This document shows, piece after piece, positions 39,001 to 47,397 of a stretch of 64,000 nt of DNA. A program made the translations under genes and the position numbers. Under the pieces are notes generated by a model that saw only the letters and a list, made by a program, of their open reading frames with translations, was not told where the DNA came from and ran no database searches. Origin of the DNA: Gordionus sp. m RMFG-2023 (lineage: Eukaryota; Nematomorpha; Gordioida; Chordodea; Parachordodidae); contig NC_088776.1 in NCBI RefSeq assembly GCF_954871325.1, positions 4,595,985 through 4,659,984 on the forward strand. The letters run 5' to 3'. Position 1 is the stretch's first letter. Every line of letters starts with the position of its first letter.

Positions 39001-42000
39001 ATAACTTATTCATCTTCTCCCTTTAATGACAGTTTACAAAGGATAGGCTAGATTCCCAACTGATCCCCCCTTCTCCGTTTTTTTTATGGGTCATGGTTAT
39101 CGCCATTTTTGTGAGATCTATTTTTTTAATCATATTATCTGTTATCACTTTACCAACGATAAAAATATATAGAACGGCAGGTGATTCAGTAATATATATA
39201 CATTATATATATATAGATATTACTACTGGCTATATACCATAACGCCAAAGGTTTACGGGAAAAAAATTATTTAAAATTCATTTTGCTTCTGTAACCTCTA
39301 TAACAACTACAATCCTCTCATAATTTTTCCAAATCCGTATTCATTAGTAGCATCAGATCCAGCCAGTTCTCCCAATTTCCGTTGGATAAGGGGGCCCGTT
39401 GAGAAGTTTTCGGTATTATGAAAAGAGGTGGAGGCGGGAAAACAATGATCGAATAGGTGTTTATAACTGTTTCGCGATCAAAGTCGGTCATAGAGGAAGG
39501 GGAATCATGTCTGGACATGCGGCGCCAGAAAAAGAGGACGCGTAGGGGACTGTGACAACGGTCGTATAAGAAGCCAGGGTGTGGGTTATCATTGATTTTG
39601 CGGTGAAGGAATGAAGTGGCCAACCAACCACTTCGGGTATAATACACGGGAAAGTCCAACGCCCTCAAGTTTGGGGTTGTAGGTGCTGGGGAATAAGTAG
39701 TGGGAAACGATTCGCAAGAGACGGTAGACGCAGAGATTTTCGAAGAGGAATTGGGAGATTGGCTAGATCTGATATGAAGGATTTATGGGAGGAAAATTAA
39801 TTCGGGTTTTTATTATGCAAAACGTTTTATTTTAGGACCAGTTAAAATATTAATATAATATTTTAATAAACCACCCCCCCCCCCCACAAGTTCCCCATTT
39901 ATAATACTATTAATAATGAAAAAAAAAAACTATCAATTTAAAGGGCGGAGACTTGTTTGACTTAATAGCCCGGGAAACGAAATTCGGGGAATTTCGTTCT
40001 AGTCAAATGATATATGATCTGACGAACGCCTTGCGCTATTTGCATTATTCGATGAACGTGGTTCATAGAGACATCAAGCCCGAAAATTTATTGGTTTCTA
40101 ATTATTATTTTTTTGCCGAGATCTTATTGTATTTAATAGTTTTATCTACTATTATTTAAATCTCTTTTTTTCATCATTAGCTTTGAAGAAGAGGAATAAT
40201 ATCATTGATTCTTCTTATATATCCTATTAAGATATTTTATTTTTAAAAAATCGTTGTTCAATTGACTAAACAATTTTATCGAGTCTTTCTACCTCAAACA
40301 TTTTTGACGCATAAATTTAGCTCTTTAACTTTATTTTATCGTACAATAAACATAAACTCTTAAATTGGACATTTAGGTCTCGGAGTATAACGACGGGACC
40401 AAAGTCTTAAAATTGGCCGATTTCGGTTTAGCCTCTCATGTCAGCGAACCCTTATATACTGTTTGCGGTACGCCAGCGTACGTTGCCCCCGAAATTTTAG
40501 CCGAAACTGGGTTGGATTGTTGCCATAAATATTTTTAAATTAAATTTCTTCTTCCTTTATATATATAATACTTTCTTTCTTTTCTTTCTTTCTTCTTATA
40601 TATATATATAAACAAACTATTCAAAATTCTATTTTATAAATAAGTTCGCAGCTTATTCTAATATAAATGTTTGATTTGCATCGTTTTTTTTTAAAAAGAA
40701 CAGAGAAGTTATCCTCAAAAATAAAATGGAGGTCTTAAAATTGTTTGCTCCTTAACCTTTAGCGATCCTCTTTCTTTTAAAAAAAAAATTTTTCAACCCG
40801 TTTGTCATCTATATAACATGGATTAATGAAATAGAAAACTTTAAGCGACAAATTACTAAAAAAATTTTAATCATCCAAAATAACGAAATTTATTGGAGCC
40901 AGAACGGGATCAGTTCTTTCCGACTTGAATCAACTCGGATCGATTTTCTCTCGTTCCAATCGAAAGGGTATAATCGGAAAAAATATTTAGATTTAACCGG
41001 ACTAGAAAAAAAAATAGGCATGGTGCAGGGCTCTGCTTATTTATCCTTAGTATTGATCTTTGAAAAAATGCAATTTTTAAAAGAGGCATTGATTGCTTGT
41101 TCACTTTTTTTACCATTAATTATTGAACTAATTGTATATTAATCTAGATGGGCCATTTATTCATTGTAATCAGCTGTAGACGTCATTCTATAGTCTACTT
41201 GCAAACTAAATGACATTTTAACGTTTAATAAAATATTTTTTTTGAAACATTTTTGAAAATTCTAAAATAAAAATAATATCAAGATAATATTTTATTGTCA
41301 TTTAGTCAACGCGAAGATTACAAAATGGCGCCCGCAGATGACTCCTATACAACATTTTAACATATGACGGGTCTGATTAATATATTTAATATAATTGGTG
41401 TAACCCCTACTTCCTACGCTGATTTTTTTTGGTGAAATAATGTAATAAGATATAGATACACTTGTCTAACTAATAACTTAGGAGTGCATCTTTATACATT
41501 GCTTACCAAAAGTAAAGTTTTAAACAACCTTGGTCAACATATGGTTTAAAAATCAAATTTTACCGTTTTCCCGTCCTTTCCCAAATTTGTAATATAACCT
41601 TTTTTTATTTCATATAAATTTTATATTAGTTACGGTATCAAGATTGACATATGGGCGACAGGCGTAATTATGTATATATTATTGTGCGGATTTCCTCCTT
41701 TCGATAAGTTTGTTTTAAATCTTTTCCTTTTTTTTCCAAACGCCATTTTTTATGAAAAAAAACTCTTACCTCTGGTTAGCTTTAATCTATTTCTGATACA
41801 TCTATCCAACAAACTATTTAGGTACATTTCATAAAAAAATAGATTAAAGTTAACCAGGAGGTAAAAATTTTAGAAAACAAAACGAATGGTTTAGACATAT
41901 CATAGTGCGCACAAATTGAGTGTTTCAAACGCCGCGTTGCAAGCGCAAATAATGCATTTCAAATGGCCTCGTGCAAATTGGTAAAATTTACCGTTTGGCG

Positions 42001-44043
42001 TTAGCAACCATTTTAAAAAACGCAAATAGGTTTACTTTTTCGTTACTTTTTCTATTCTTCGCTTTGTAATTTTGTATAGTAAAATGTAATATAAATAACT
42101 TACTTGTATCCTAAAAAAGGAATGATTTTAGAAATTAAAGAAATAGGAAGGCAGACGATAATATAATTTTCAAACCTTTTTTTTTTAAAAAAATATTATT
42201 TAAAATTTTGAATCGACGATATTGATAAAAAGGCAATTTCAATTTAAACAAGGGACGCTCGTTTTTTTTAATTAAAAAATTTCGGCTAAACGTAAACGCT
42301 CAATTTGTGTGTACCATTAAGCGATTTATGTAATCATTCTCTAACTTTTTTTTACTTCAAATTTTGTAACCCATTCATCACGAAGCGCTAAGGACAATCA
42401 AGACGAATTGTTTGATCTTATATTGGCCGCCGATGTGGAGTTTCCTAAGCCCTTTTGGACCAATATCTCCGAATGTGCTAAGGTATTGTACTAATATTAT
42501 AGTAAATTTGTTGCCTCAATTTTAAGTTTATTATCGTGCGCCTACGCAGAGTTGCGATATTTTTTTTTATAAGCCTAGCCCCGGATTTACAAGTTTAGCT
42601 CAACCTGCCCCATTTTTTAAAAAAATGTCAGTCATTTTATAGCCTAACCCTTATATTTTTTTTTCCAAATAAAAAAAAACATGTTAAATTATTTGGGCTC
42701 CGTTTTTAAAAACTTTGAGCAGTAAATGAAATGCTAAATAGTCCATTATAAAGCTCATTTTTTTCAACTAAGTGTTAAAATTCCCGCCTTAGATTTCTTA
42801 GGAGGATCGGCTAAAAAAAAGCCCGGTTATTTAGTTTTGGTCTGATCCGGGTTCCGCCAAGTTTCTAGGTCTGATTCGATTCATATAAATATTTAGACGA
42901 AAAGCATCACCTGCTATGAGACTTTTTTCCTCCATTTTCGCAAAAATTTGGTTCTTTTTTTTGTCACACCATTATTTTGAAATTCTTCTATCGAATGCGT
43001 CACATACGTTCAAATTAGTTCTAAAAAAATTTCCACCAGCTTTATTTAGCCCTTAATCAATCATGTTGGGATTCGAGAAGGCACGGTTTAGCATCTGATC
43101 GAATTTTTCAGAATCTTTTAATGAGATATCAATTTTTCTTTATTAATATTAATTTTATCTTTAAAATTAAGAATTATAATAGAGAATTATAAATGTTAAT
43201 AAAGAAAAATTGATTTCATTATAAGATTTAAAATAGATCAGCTGTTAAATAGTGTCTGATCGTATCCCACTATAATTTCTTAGCTTATTCCGCATCTGCC
43301 GACATTGCCCGTCCATAATCGATGCGTGCGTAGGTTAGCAATCGGTACATTACCTAAATTTTCTCTTAAATCCAGCCATCGTTTTTTGTAACCTTTAAAC
43401 TCGTTTGTCATCCATTCTAATCATTCTAGGGGAAAAATACATTCATTTCATTTATTGTTTTTTAAGCGTTGCAGATTTATAAATTACGACCTTTTATTAT
43501 TTTCATTAAGACCGTCAATCATGTTTTTATATATTGTTTTGTAAAAATATATGCTTTTATTCTTCATAGTTTTTAAATGTACATTTTAATTGTACTACAT
43601 ATTTTTTTTTATACAAACTTGTTTATTAAGGATTTAATTATGAACATGTTGCAAGTTGATCCTAATCAAAGGTTTTCTGCCTTAGACGTTTTAACGCACC
43701 CATGGATAACAGTTTATTTTAAAATATTTTATTTACATTCTTAAATACTAAGTATATATTTAACATCCTTAAAAGAACCTTTTTAAATAATAATAATAAT
43801 TTTGTAACAAAATTTAACTAGAGTCAAACACCTAATAAATATTTGCTTTACGCTCCGGAAGAAGTGGAGTACTGCAGCAGACTAAAGGCTACGGAAAATA
43901 CTGCTTTCAACGGTCATCAAAGGGCTTCTTTAAGCCCCAAACATTTGTACGGCTGCAACGGCGACAAAAATACTTTCTTCCAAAATAATTTCAATCGTTA
44001 CGACAACCACAACACCTATCATTGCAAAACCCAGTCGCGATAG
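24878..44043 (+). CDS. DCLK: doublecortin-like kinase, whole coding span
   Basis: A microtubule-binding serine/threonine kinase: tandem DCX domains bind tubulin protofilaments and a C-terminal CaMK-group domain phosphorylates proteins. My model joins 14 exons: 24878-27010, 33942-34038, 35884-36012, 36282-36397, 36635-36764, 37228-37336, 38013-38076, 38843-38962, 39944-40093, 40377-40510, 41630-41707, 42386-42482, 43631-43711 and 43822-44043. All phases match and give 1219 residues. DCX1 is at about 129-190 plus 304-345, DCX2 at 654-740 and the kinase at 885-1145. Lys914, Asp1009 (HRD) and Asp1031 (DFG) are present, so activity is expected. Vertebrate DCLK1 is about 740 residues; the excess is in the N-terminal half. 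An in-frame stop at 24857-24859 supports the ATG. Confidence 0.93.
27846..28075. repeat. MITE family 1B, full copy
   Basis: Begins TGTTAAAAAGCCCGATCTGG and ends with CGAATCGGACCTTTTAGCAG, with the shared inner palindrome (TTTTAGCTAGAATAATATTA, then CATTGCATAATGTTATTTCG). Confidence 0.65.
28077..28213. repeat. MITE family 1A, right half
   Basis: Directly abuts the preceding 1B copy. It contains GAGCGAAATCTTCCAGG and GGTTAAAATATTACGGTTAT and ends TTTTAACAACACTTA. The left half is missing. Confidence 0.55.
28711..29045. repeat. MITE family 1A split by an insertion of another MITE
   Basis: The left part (28711-28795) starts TAGTGTGTTGTTAAACGGCT. Family 1A sequence then resumes at about 28965 (GGCCTCGAGATTTC, then CCTATGAGCAAAATC). 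The material between (about 28796-28955) matches, in inverse, the element at 35563-35735. Confidence 0.6.
28796..28955 (-). repeat. MITE family 5 copy nested in family 1A
   Basis: The minus strand reads AGTCAACTATGAAACAGCGC, then ATGTATTTATCAAAAAATAT and CTTCAAGTCGAGACCCAAC. This is the same order as 35563-35660 (AGTCAACTATAAAAGAACG, ATGTATTTATCCAAA, CTTCAAGTTGAGACTCAAC). Confidence 0.6.
29105..29296. repeat. hAT-like MITE, family 1A, right end missing
   Basis: Starts TAGTGTTGTTAAACGGCTCG and shows both inner arms (GGCCAAAAAATTGCCTAAGC; CTGGATAAAATAACGAATTA), but stops in CCAGTTTTAAAAATC without the terminal repeat. Confidence 0.7.
30727..31065. repeat. MITE family 1A carrying a nested MITE (family 4)
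   Basis: The outer element is recognised by CGGCGAACTCAATATTTGAT at the left and AATATTGAGTTAGCCGTTTT at the right. It is opened in its right arm, where a palindrome of about 155 bp lies between CTCGAGGCA and TTAGGCAATATTT. Confidence 0.65.
30855..31008. repeat. MITE family 4, nested copy
   Basis: A short palindrome built of CAACGCTGCGTTTCAAAACG and its inverse, with terminal TTGAACRTTTCAAC. The right end adds TTGTGCTCACTA, inverse TAGTGAGCACAA, shared with the copy at 41904-42332. Confidence 0.6.
31283..31435. repeat. GGGCCGGCCCG-type dispersed repeat
   Basis: Two GC words, ACCGGGCCGGCCCG and TCGGGCCGGGCCTAC, face each other across ~100 bases of AT-rich DNA. GCAGAGCTCTAG follows. This is related to the patch at 11096-11345. 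Confidence 0.45.
32451..32631. repeat. hAT-like MITE, family 1A, with exact 8-bp target duplication
   Basis: Starts TAGTGTTGTTAAACGGCTCG and ends CAATACTA. The right arm is shortened by an internal deletion. ATACTTAC stands immediately outside on both sides (32443-32450 and 32632-32639). This is the clearest evidence that family 1 moves as an 8-bp-duplicating, hAT-type element. Confidence 0.88.
32735..32945. repeat. MITE family 1B
   Basis: Contains AAAATTTTAGCCTATATAAT, CTCTCGAGATTTGGCGAACA and GGCTAAAATCTTGATTCGGG in the expected order. The ends are degenerate. Confidence 0.55.
33040..33366. repeat. MULE-like MITE, family 2, with 9-bp target duplication
   Basis: Full-length copy: TAATGACATATATATTA at the left, CCTAGACTGACGATTCATTC next to it, and the inverse at the right ending ATATATGTCATT. 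GAATAATTT precedes the left end and follows the right end, a 9-bp duplication typical of Mutator-like (MULE) elements. Confidence 0.82.
33389..33589. repeat. hAT-like MITE, family 1A
   Basis: Starts TAGTGTTGTTAAACGGTTCG and ends TTTTTAACAACACTA. CTATAAAAA precedes and CTATAAAAG follows, a near-exact target duplication. It lies only 350 bases upstream of DCLK exon 2. Confidence 0.85.
33942..34038 (+). CDS. DCLK: DCLK exon 2: end of DCX2
   Basis: Encodes 32 residues plus one base (phase 0 in, phase 1 out), including [20 protein letters not shown]. These match the last strand of the second doublecortin domain (DDDVFIACGPEKF in vertebrates). Acceptor AG at 33940-33941, donor GTCAGA. Confidence 0.93.
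34436..34873. repeat. two-copy tandem repeat, period ~219 bp
   Basis: TATTTAAAGCTGTGTC opens both copies (34436 and 34655). Most of the ~219 bases repeat with small changes, including GAAAAATAAATAAATAAGCT and TTTTGAACMCCGC. It lies in DCLK intron 2. Confidence 0.75.
35405..35557. repeat. MITE family 1B
   Basis: Inner palindrome (GATTTTAGCCAATAACATGA; CATCTCGAGGCTTACGTAAT) with the GAGATTTTGCTCGTAAGATG phrase typical of 1B. Terminal parts are short. Confidence 0.55.
35563..35735. repeat. MITE family 5
   Basis: Begins TTGTTTAATTACCTAAC and ends GTTAAAATTAACAACACTAG. Its middle (AACGTAGCCTTATGTATTTA and TCTTCAAGTTGAGACTCAAC) is shared, in inverse, with 28796-28955. Confidence 0.55.
35884..36012 (+). 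CDS. DCLK: DCLK exon 3: linker
   Basis: Encodes 43 codons' worth of sequence (phase 1 in and out), beginning [17 protein letters not shown] and ending in a Ser-rich stretch. It corresponds to the start of the Ser/Pro linker between DCX2 and kinase in the family. Acceptor AAATAAAAG, donor GTACAC. Confidence 0.85.
36173..36223 (+). CDS. DCLK: possible optional DCLK linker exon
   Basis: After the good acceptor ACAATTTCCTAG the frame reads [17 protein letters not shown], a Ser/Arg/Pro-rich sequence suited to the linker. A symmetric 51-base exon (phase 1 in and out) would end at CCTA before GTTCAG, a weak donor. The stronger-looking donor GTAAAC at 36235 gives the wrong phase for the next exon. 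Exons 3 and 4 also join in frame without it, so it may be a cassette exon or not an exon. Confidence 0.35.
36282..36397 (+). CDS. DCLK: DCLK exon 4: linker
   Basis: Phase 1 in, phase 0 out. Reads [20 protein letters not shown] and continues basic and Asn/Ser-rich to MKIL. Acceptor AAAAAAAAAG, donor GTAAGA (a strong consensus). Confidence 0.85.
36635..36764 (+). CDS. DCLK: DCLK exon 5: linker
   Basis: Phase 0 in, phase 1 out. Reads [19 protein letters not shown] and ends VVQQNL, a basic, disordered segment before the kinase domain. Acceptor AATTTTAG, donor GTTTTA. Confidence 0.82.
36832..36904. repeat. (GAAA)n microsatellite
   Basis: An imperfect GAAA/GATA tract in DCLK intron 5. Confidence 0.9.
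37228..37336 (+). CDS. DCLK: DCLK exon 6: kinase glycine loop
   Basis: Phase 1 in, phase 2 out. Encodes [20 protein letters not shown], which holds the ATP-binding loop (GDGNFA, identical in pattern to vertebrate DCLK). Donor GTTATT. Confidence 0.93.
38013..38076 (+). CDS. DCLK: DCLK exon 7: catalytic lysine
   Basis: Phase 2 in, phase 0 out. [20 protein letters not shown] carries the VAIK-type lysine (Lys914 of the model) and the KC motif typical of DCLKs. Confidence 0.93.
38103..38163. repeat. (GGAA)n microsatellite
   Basis: Runs of GGAA/GAAA immediately downstream of exon 7. Confidence 0.9.
38843..38962 (+). CDS. DCLK: DCLK exon 8: helix C to hinge
   Basis: Forty codons, phase 0 both sides. 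Includes [20 protein letters not shown] (helix C Glu) and the hinge [10 protein letters not shown]. Acceptor TTGTTATAG, donor GTATGC. Confidence 0.95.
39318..39782 (-). other. antisense open frame in DCLK intron 8, possible nested gene or exon
   Basis: The minus strand is open for 155 codons in a ~470-base island with GC content like true exons and unlike the intron around it. It reads Ser/Thr/Pro-rich first ([20 protein letters not shown]), then an aromatic and basic part ([20 protein letters not shown]), and ends NTDLEKL followed by a stop. No ATG opens it until about residue 100. A plausible acceptor (a T/C-rich run ending CATATCAG, plus-strand position near 39768) would make it a terminal exon. 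No family was recognised. It could be a nested antisense gene, a processed or transferred fragment, or chance. Confidence 0.35.
39944..40093 (+). CDS. DCLK: DCLK exon 9: catalytic loop
   Basis: Fifty codons, phase 0 both sides. [14 protein letters not shown] leads into [14 protein letters not shown] with the catalytic Asp (Asp1009) and Asn. The frame reads on past a donor GTTTCT into intron. Confidence 0.95.
40377..40510 (+). CDS. DCLK: DCLK exon 10: DFG to APE
   Basis: Phase 0 in, phase 2 out. Encodes [10 protein letters not shown] and [18 protein letters not shown], i.e. the Mg-binding DFG, the activation loop with its conserved Thr, and the APE motif. Confidence 0.95.
40571..40612. repeat. 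(CTTT)n/(TA)n microsatellite
   Basis: A CTTT-type tract followed by (TA)n just downstream of exon 10. Confidence 0.85.
41163..41350. repeat. palindromic MITE, unclassified
   Basis: The left part has CAGCTGTAGACGTCATTCTA and AACTAAATGACATTTTA. The right part has the inverse arrangement: TTATTGTCATTTAGTCAACG, then TACAAAATGGCGCCCGCAG. Related in style to family 2 but not clearly the same. Confidence 0.45.
41630..41707 (+). CDS. DCLK: DCLK exon 11: DxW segment
   Basis: Phase 2 in and out. [20 protein letters not shown] then FPPFD matches subdomains IX-X of DCLK kinases ([20 protein letters not shown] in vertebrates). Confidence 0.95.
41766..41872. repeat. short hairpin
   Basis: TTACCTCTGGTTAGCTTTAA at the left and TTAAAGTTAACCAGGAGGTA at the right are near-perfect inverse copies about 50 bases apart, in DCLK intron 11. 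Confidence 0.7.
41904..42332. repeat. MITE family 4, larger copy
   Basis: Terminal inverted repeats TAGTGCGCACAAATTGAG and (inverse of the right end) TGGTACACACAAATTGAGCG, followed inside by GTTTCAAACGC-type words. The middle is unique AT-rich DNA. Lies in DCLK intron 11. Confidence 0.6.
42386..42482 (+). CDS. DCLK: DCLK exon 12
   Basis: Phase 2 in, phase 0 out. [20 protein letters not shown] then [10 protein letters not shown] aligns with DCLK subdomains X-XI. The acceptor CATCACGAAG lacks a strong pyrimidine tract, but the frame fit is exact. Confidence 0.92.
43068..43272. repeat. Harbinger-like MITE relative, family 3
   Basis: Left TGGGATTCGAGAAGGCACGG and right inverse TGGGATACGATCAGACACTA, with inner AACAGCTGAT-type words and a mirror-image middle (AAAATTGA/TCAATTTT). 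A diverged relative of 12958-13188, without the GGCC tips. Confidence 0.55.
43631..43711 (+). CDS. DCLK: DCLK exon 13: end of kinase domain
   Basis: Twenty-seven codons, phase 0. [20 protein letters not shown] then LTHPWIT is the subdomain XI signature with the conserved Arg and the HPW motif. Confidence 0.95.
43822..44043 (+). CDS. DCLK: DCLK exon 14: C-terminal tail
   Basis: After a 110-base intron, 73 codons plus a TAG stop encode a hydrophilic tail ([20 protein letters not shown] to the end). The tail has no recognised motif and is shorter than some vertebrate isoforms' tails. Acceptor TTTAACTAG. Confidence 0.85.
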   Translation, partial: SQTPNKYLLYAPEEVEYCSRLKATENTAFNGHQRASLSPKHLYGCNGDKNTFFQNNFNRYDNHNTYHCKTQSR

Positions 44044-46439
44044 TGGATTTAGATATGAATATATGAATAGCTCACATATTTTTTGTGTATGTGACGGAGG
44101 TGGGGGGGGGGGGGGTGTAATTTTAAAAAAACTTAGCGTAACTTTATCCTTGTCATCGTTCAGCCATCATTTTTTTTTGTTCATTGAATCATAATTATTA
44201 CTACATTTATATTCTGGATATCTAAGCCTAAGATTATAATTTTTTCAATATCATACAACTTTTAAAACTTGCATTTTTTTATTTTAAACGACAATGATGT
44301 TAAATAAATTTTTTTTTAATTAGTGGAGTTAGAAAGTATACATCGTACATAATTAGTCAAGTTTAATTATAATCACGCATTTCATTAAAATGGACCAAGA
44401 AGCCCCAGCCCAACTGTTTTATATTAATTAATTATTAATATAATTAATTGTTTTTTTATTGGCAATATTTTGTTTACCTACTTTTTATTGCATATTATAT
44501 ACTTTCTATATTTTAAAAAAAATTGAAATCATGAATTATATACCTTTAATAAAAAATTATATATATATATATACCCGCATCGCTTATTTAATTTCGTAAT
44601 TAATATTTCTAATCAACTGTCATTTATTTTATCGTTTTTTTTCCTTCAAATGATATGATTTATTTAGGCAAGAATTTAATTACGAATGTTTATAATAAAA
44701 AAATTTTTTTTATATATGATCATAAAAGTGAAATTTTAATTTGTTTTTATTGTCTTTAAGACATTAAAATTAATTAGTGAAATAATATTATTCATTATAC
44801 ATCATTTTGTAATGTATAAAACTCATTAAAATGCTAATTTTGGGGTGACATTTATTTATTAAAGCAATCTAAATCTAGTTAATCGCTCAATTAATTTTTT
44901 TACCGCAAGACATTCAGCGAAAATTACAATTAAACCTTATTTTTTAAATAAAAATAGAGCCAGAAATAAATGATCTTTCCTCTTACATTAATAAAACTGC
45001 TATTACCTGATGAATTATTAAACATTTACTTTAAATAATATAATCTTAATTTAAAGATCCTATATTAAAAAAAAGGTTAAGTGCTTTAAGGTAAGGCCAC
45101 CCACCCAGCCGAAAAGAAGATTTTAGCTTTAGGTATTAGATTATATTTCATTTCTCTTCAAATATATGTGCATGTGAGTTAAATCCAATTGAACTGATTA
45201 TTTCCTATTTGTCTTTTATTCTTTTGAGCCAAGCCTCTCTGCAAGAATTTATTTTTGTTAAAAAATTTACACACCTCCGAATAAAACATCCAGCGTTTAT
45301 ATGACAGGATTTTCACTGAATGCAAACCCCCCTCAAAAACCTATACCTGTCCCTCTTAAAAAATTTATTATTTTAGCTCTACTACCAACTTTCAACATAT
45401 TGTGAATATAAAAGAGTTATTTTATAGATCAAGAATTCAATTACAAACCCCCAAATTGTTTATTCACTACCCAGCAGATTCATGTAAGTAAATAGCCACT
45501 AGCAGAGTTTGACCGATGTAAAACACTCATTTTTAAACTCACAACATTTTAAACAAGATATATGAAATTTATTTGCACTTTTTTTAAAGCAGGTTCCGGA
45601 AAGATATCTGGAATTTTTTAAAATGGATTCTAGTTTATATAAATTTTAAATTAACGCTGGAAATTGACTGTTAAATTTAGAATGCGTGAAAATAATCAAA
45701 TTAAAATGACTGCGGTTAATATAACTGCTAAAAATATTCATTACTCGCTTCAAAATAATTAGGAGCCTTTTTATTTATATAAGAAAATTAATGTTTAAAC
45801 ATTGTTTTCATTAATCATTCATAAATATATAATAAACGAAATGTATATCGAAATTATATAGAATATAGTAAATAATTTTATATATATACACAAAAAAAAT
45901 ATATAATATTTTCAAATGCCATCTGATATTGTCATCAATGCTCCTTCACTTGGATGCTATACATAGAGCCCTCTAGTCAGACGTCCCAAAGCTAGTGTGG
46001 CCTTTTGATAAATAATATCAAATGTATCAATAATAAAATAATACTGACTATGTGTGTAAATTTAGAGAAACCGATTATAATAACACAATTGCATCGTACG
46101 CATTACTATTTGAAGGCCCAAAAATGGAGAATCACAAATGATATAGATTTTCCATCTAATAATTTTCGTACCCTTTTTATTTTATTTAGCGGAAACGAAA
46201 CTTTCAATTATAAACTTCAATTATTTATATCGAAAGTCAATACACAGAACATTTGAATATTTTTGGAAATTTATTTCTAAAATTGTTGTATATTGGATTT
46301 GTTAAAAAAAGATCTTTGGCTTTAGTTCATGGTATGAACGTAATATTATGTTCCTAGTTTAATAAAAAAAAATGATAAATTTAAAGGTTATAAAATTAAG
46401 TTTCTAATTACAAACCTATCATTATATTCATCGATTTAA
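44044..46439. other. intergenic DNA between DCLK and SNRK
   Basis: G-run at 44101-44115, AT-rich sequence, a dispersed repeat at 45262-45470 and a weak 83-codon frame at 46005-46256 with no family. It likely contains the DCLK 3' UTR and SNRK promoter, but no specific signal is defendable. Confidence 0.5.
45262..45475. repeat. dispersed repeat, unclassified (copy 2)
   Basis: Matches 6557-6830: CAGGATTTTCACTGAATGCA, then CAAAAACCTATACCTGTCCC, then ATTGTGAATATAAAAGAGTT in the same order. Confidence 0.5.
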
Positions 46440-46598
46440 AACAGCTTTCATAATAATATAACTAAAATAAGTATTATATTATGTAAGCCTAAAAATTTTT
46501 AATATGGAGAAGGGATTGGACATCTATTTGCCAAATCTCTTGGCTTACATATAAGATTTTGGCTAAAATCTTAATCGGGCTTTTTAACAACATTACAT
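46440..46598. repeat. MITE family 1B, just upstream of SNRK
   Basis: Inner phrases TATTATATTATGTAAGCCTA and TTGGCTAAAATCTTAATCGG, ending TTTTTAACAACATTACATC. It ends about 120 bases before the SNRK start codon. Confidence 0.6.
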
Positions 46599-46715
46599 CA
46601 TATGTTTCATTTTCGTGATTACTCTTTCGATGCTGCTTCTTTATACGCAATACGCATTTTAACACCTTAAAATTTTTTACTACGCTATAAAGGATGGATA
46701 ATAATTGCACATAAA

Positions 46716-47397
46716 ATGGATTCACTTAAAGCAAATAGCCTGATTCCAAGAATCAATAATTCATCCATTCCAAATATTCTAGCTAATAATATAATTCATA
46801 CCAATATTCCACATACAGTAAATAATAGAAATGATGAAAAAATTGCTGGATCATATAAAATTGAGAAAACCATTGGAAAAGGAAATTACGCTGTTGTAAA
46901 ATTAGCTAGTCATGTTTTTACTGGACAAAAAGTTGCAATTAAAATCATTGATAAATCTAAACTTGATATTGTAAGTAAAATTCAATTATTCCAGGAAGTG
47001 AATTGTATGAAATTGATTAGACACCCAAATGTGGTTAAATTATATGAAGTTATTGACACTCCAAACAAATTATATCTTATATTAGAATTAGGAGAAGGAG
47101 GTGATCTTTTTGATTACATTCTAAAATATGATAAAGGTATAGAAGAAAATAAAGCCAAAACATATTTTCGCCAATTACTTAATGCCATTTTATATTGCCA
47201 CAAATTGCATGTTGTTCATAGAGATTTAAAACCTGAAAATGTTATATTCTTTGAAAATTATGATACAGTAAAGTTAACGGATTTTGGCTTCAGCAACAAA
47301 TTTAAGCCTGGGGAAAAACTTGAAACATCATGTGGCTCATTAGCATATTCAGCTCCAGAAATTCTTTTAGGAGACCAATATGATGCCCAAGCAATAG
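46716..47397 (+). CDS. SNRK: SNRK (SNF-related kinase) first coding exon, partial gene
   Basis: Encodes residues 1-227 of an AMPK-family serine/threonine kinase. In animals SNRK is activated by LKB1. A 46-residue leader precedes the glycine loop ([10 protein letters not shown]). Lys76, HRD (Asp170), DFG (Asp189), the activation-loop ETSCGS and APE are intact. The stretches [17 protein letters not shown] and [16 protein letters not shown] identify SNRK closely. The frame stops at 47411, but the protein should continue D-x-W. ATAG before GTTTGATC at 47398 is a phase-1 donor that would give that Asp. The downstream exons are not found before 57,242 or elsewhere here, so either the intron is long or the copy is truncated. 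Codons are far more AT-rich than in DCLK. An in-frame stop near 46666 supports the ATG. Confidence 0.9.

Noticed and set aside
41163-41350. Assignment of this palindrome to MITE family 2
   Set aside because: It shares CAGCTG and ATGGCG-type words but lacks the family's termini and middle; left unclassified.
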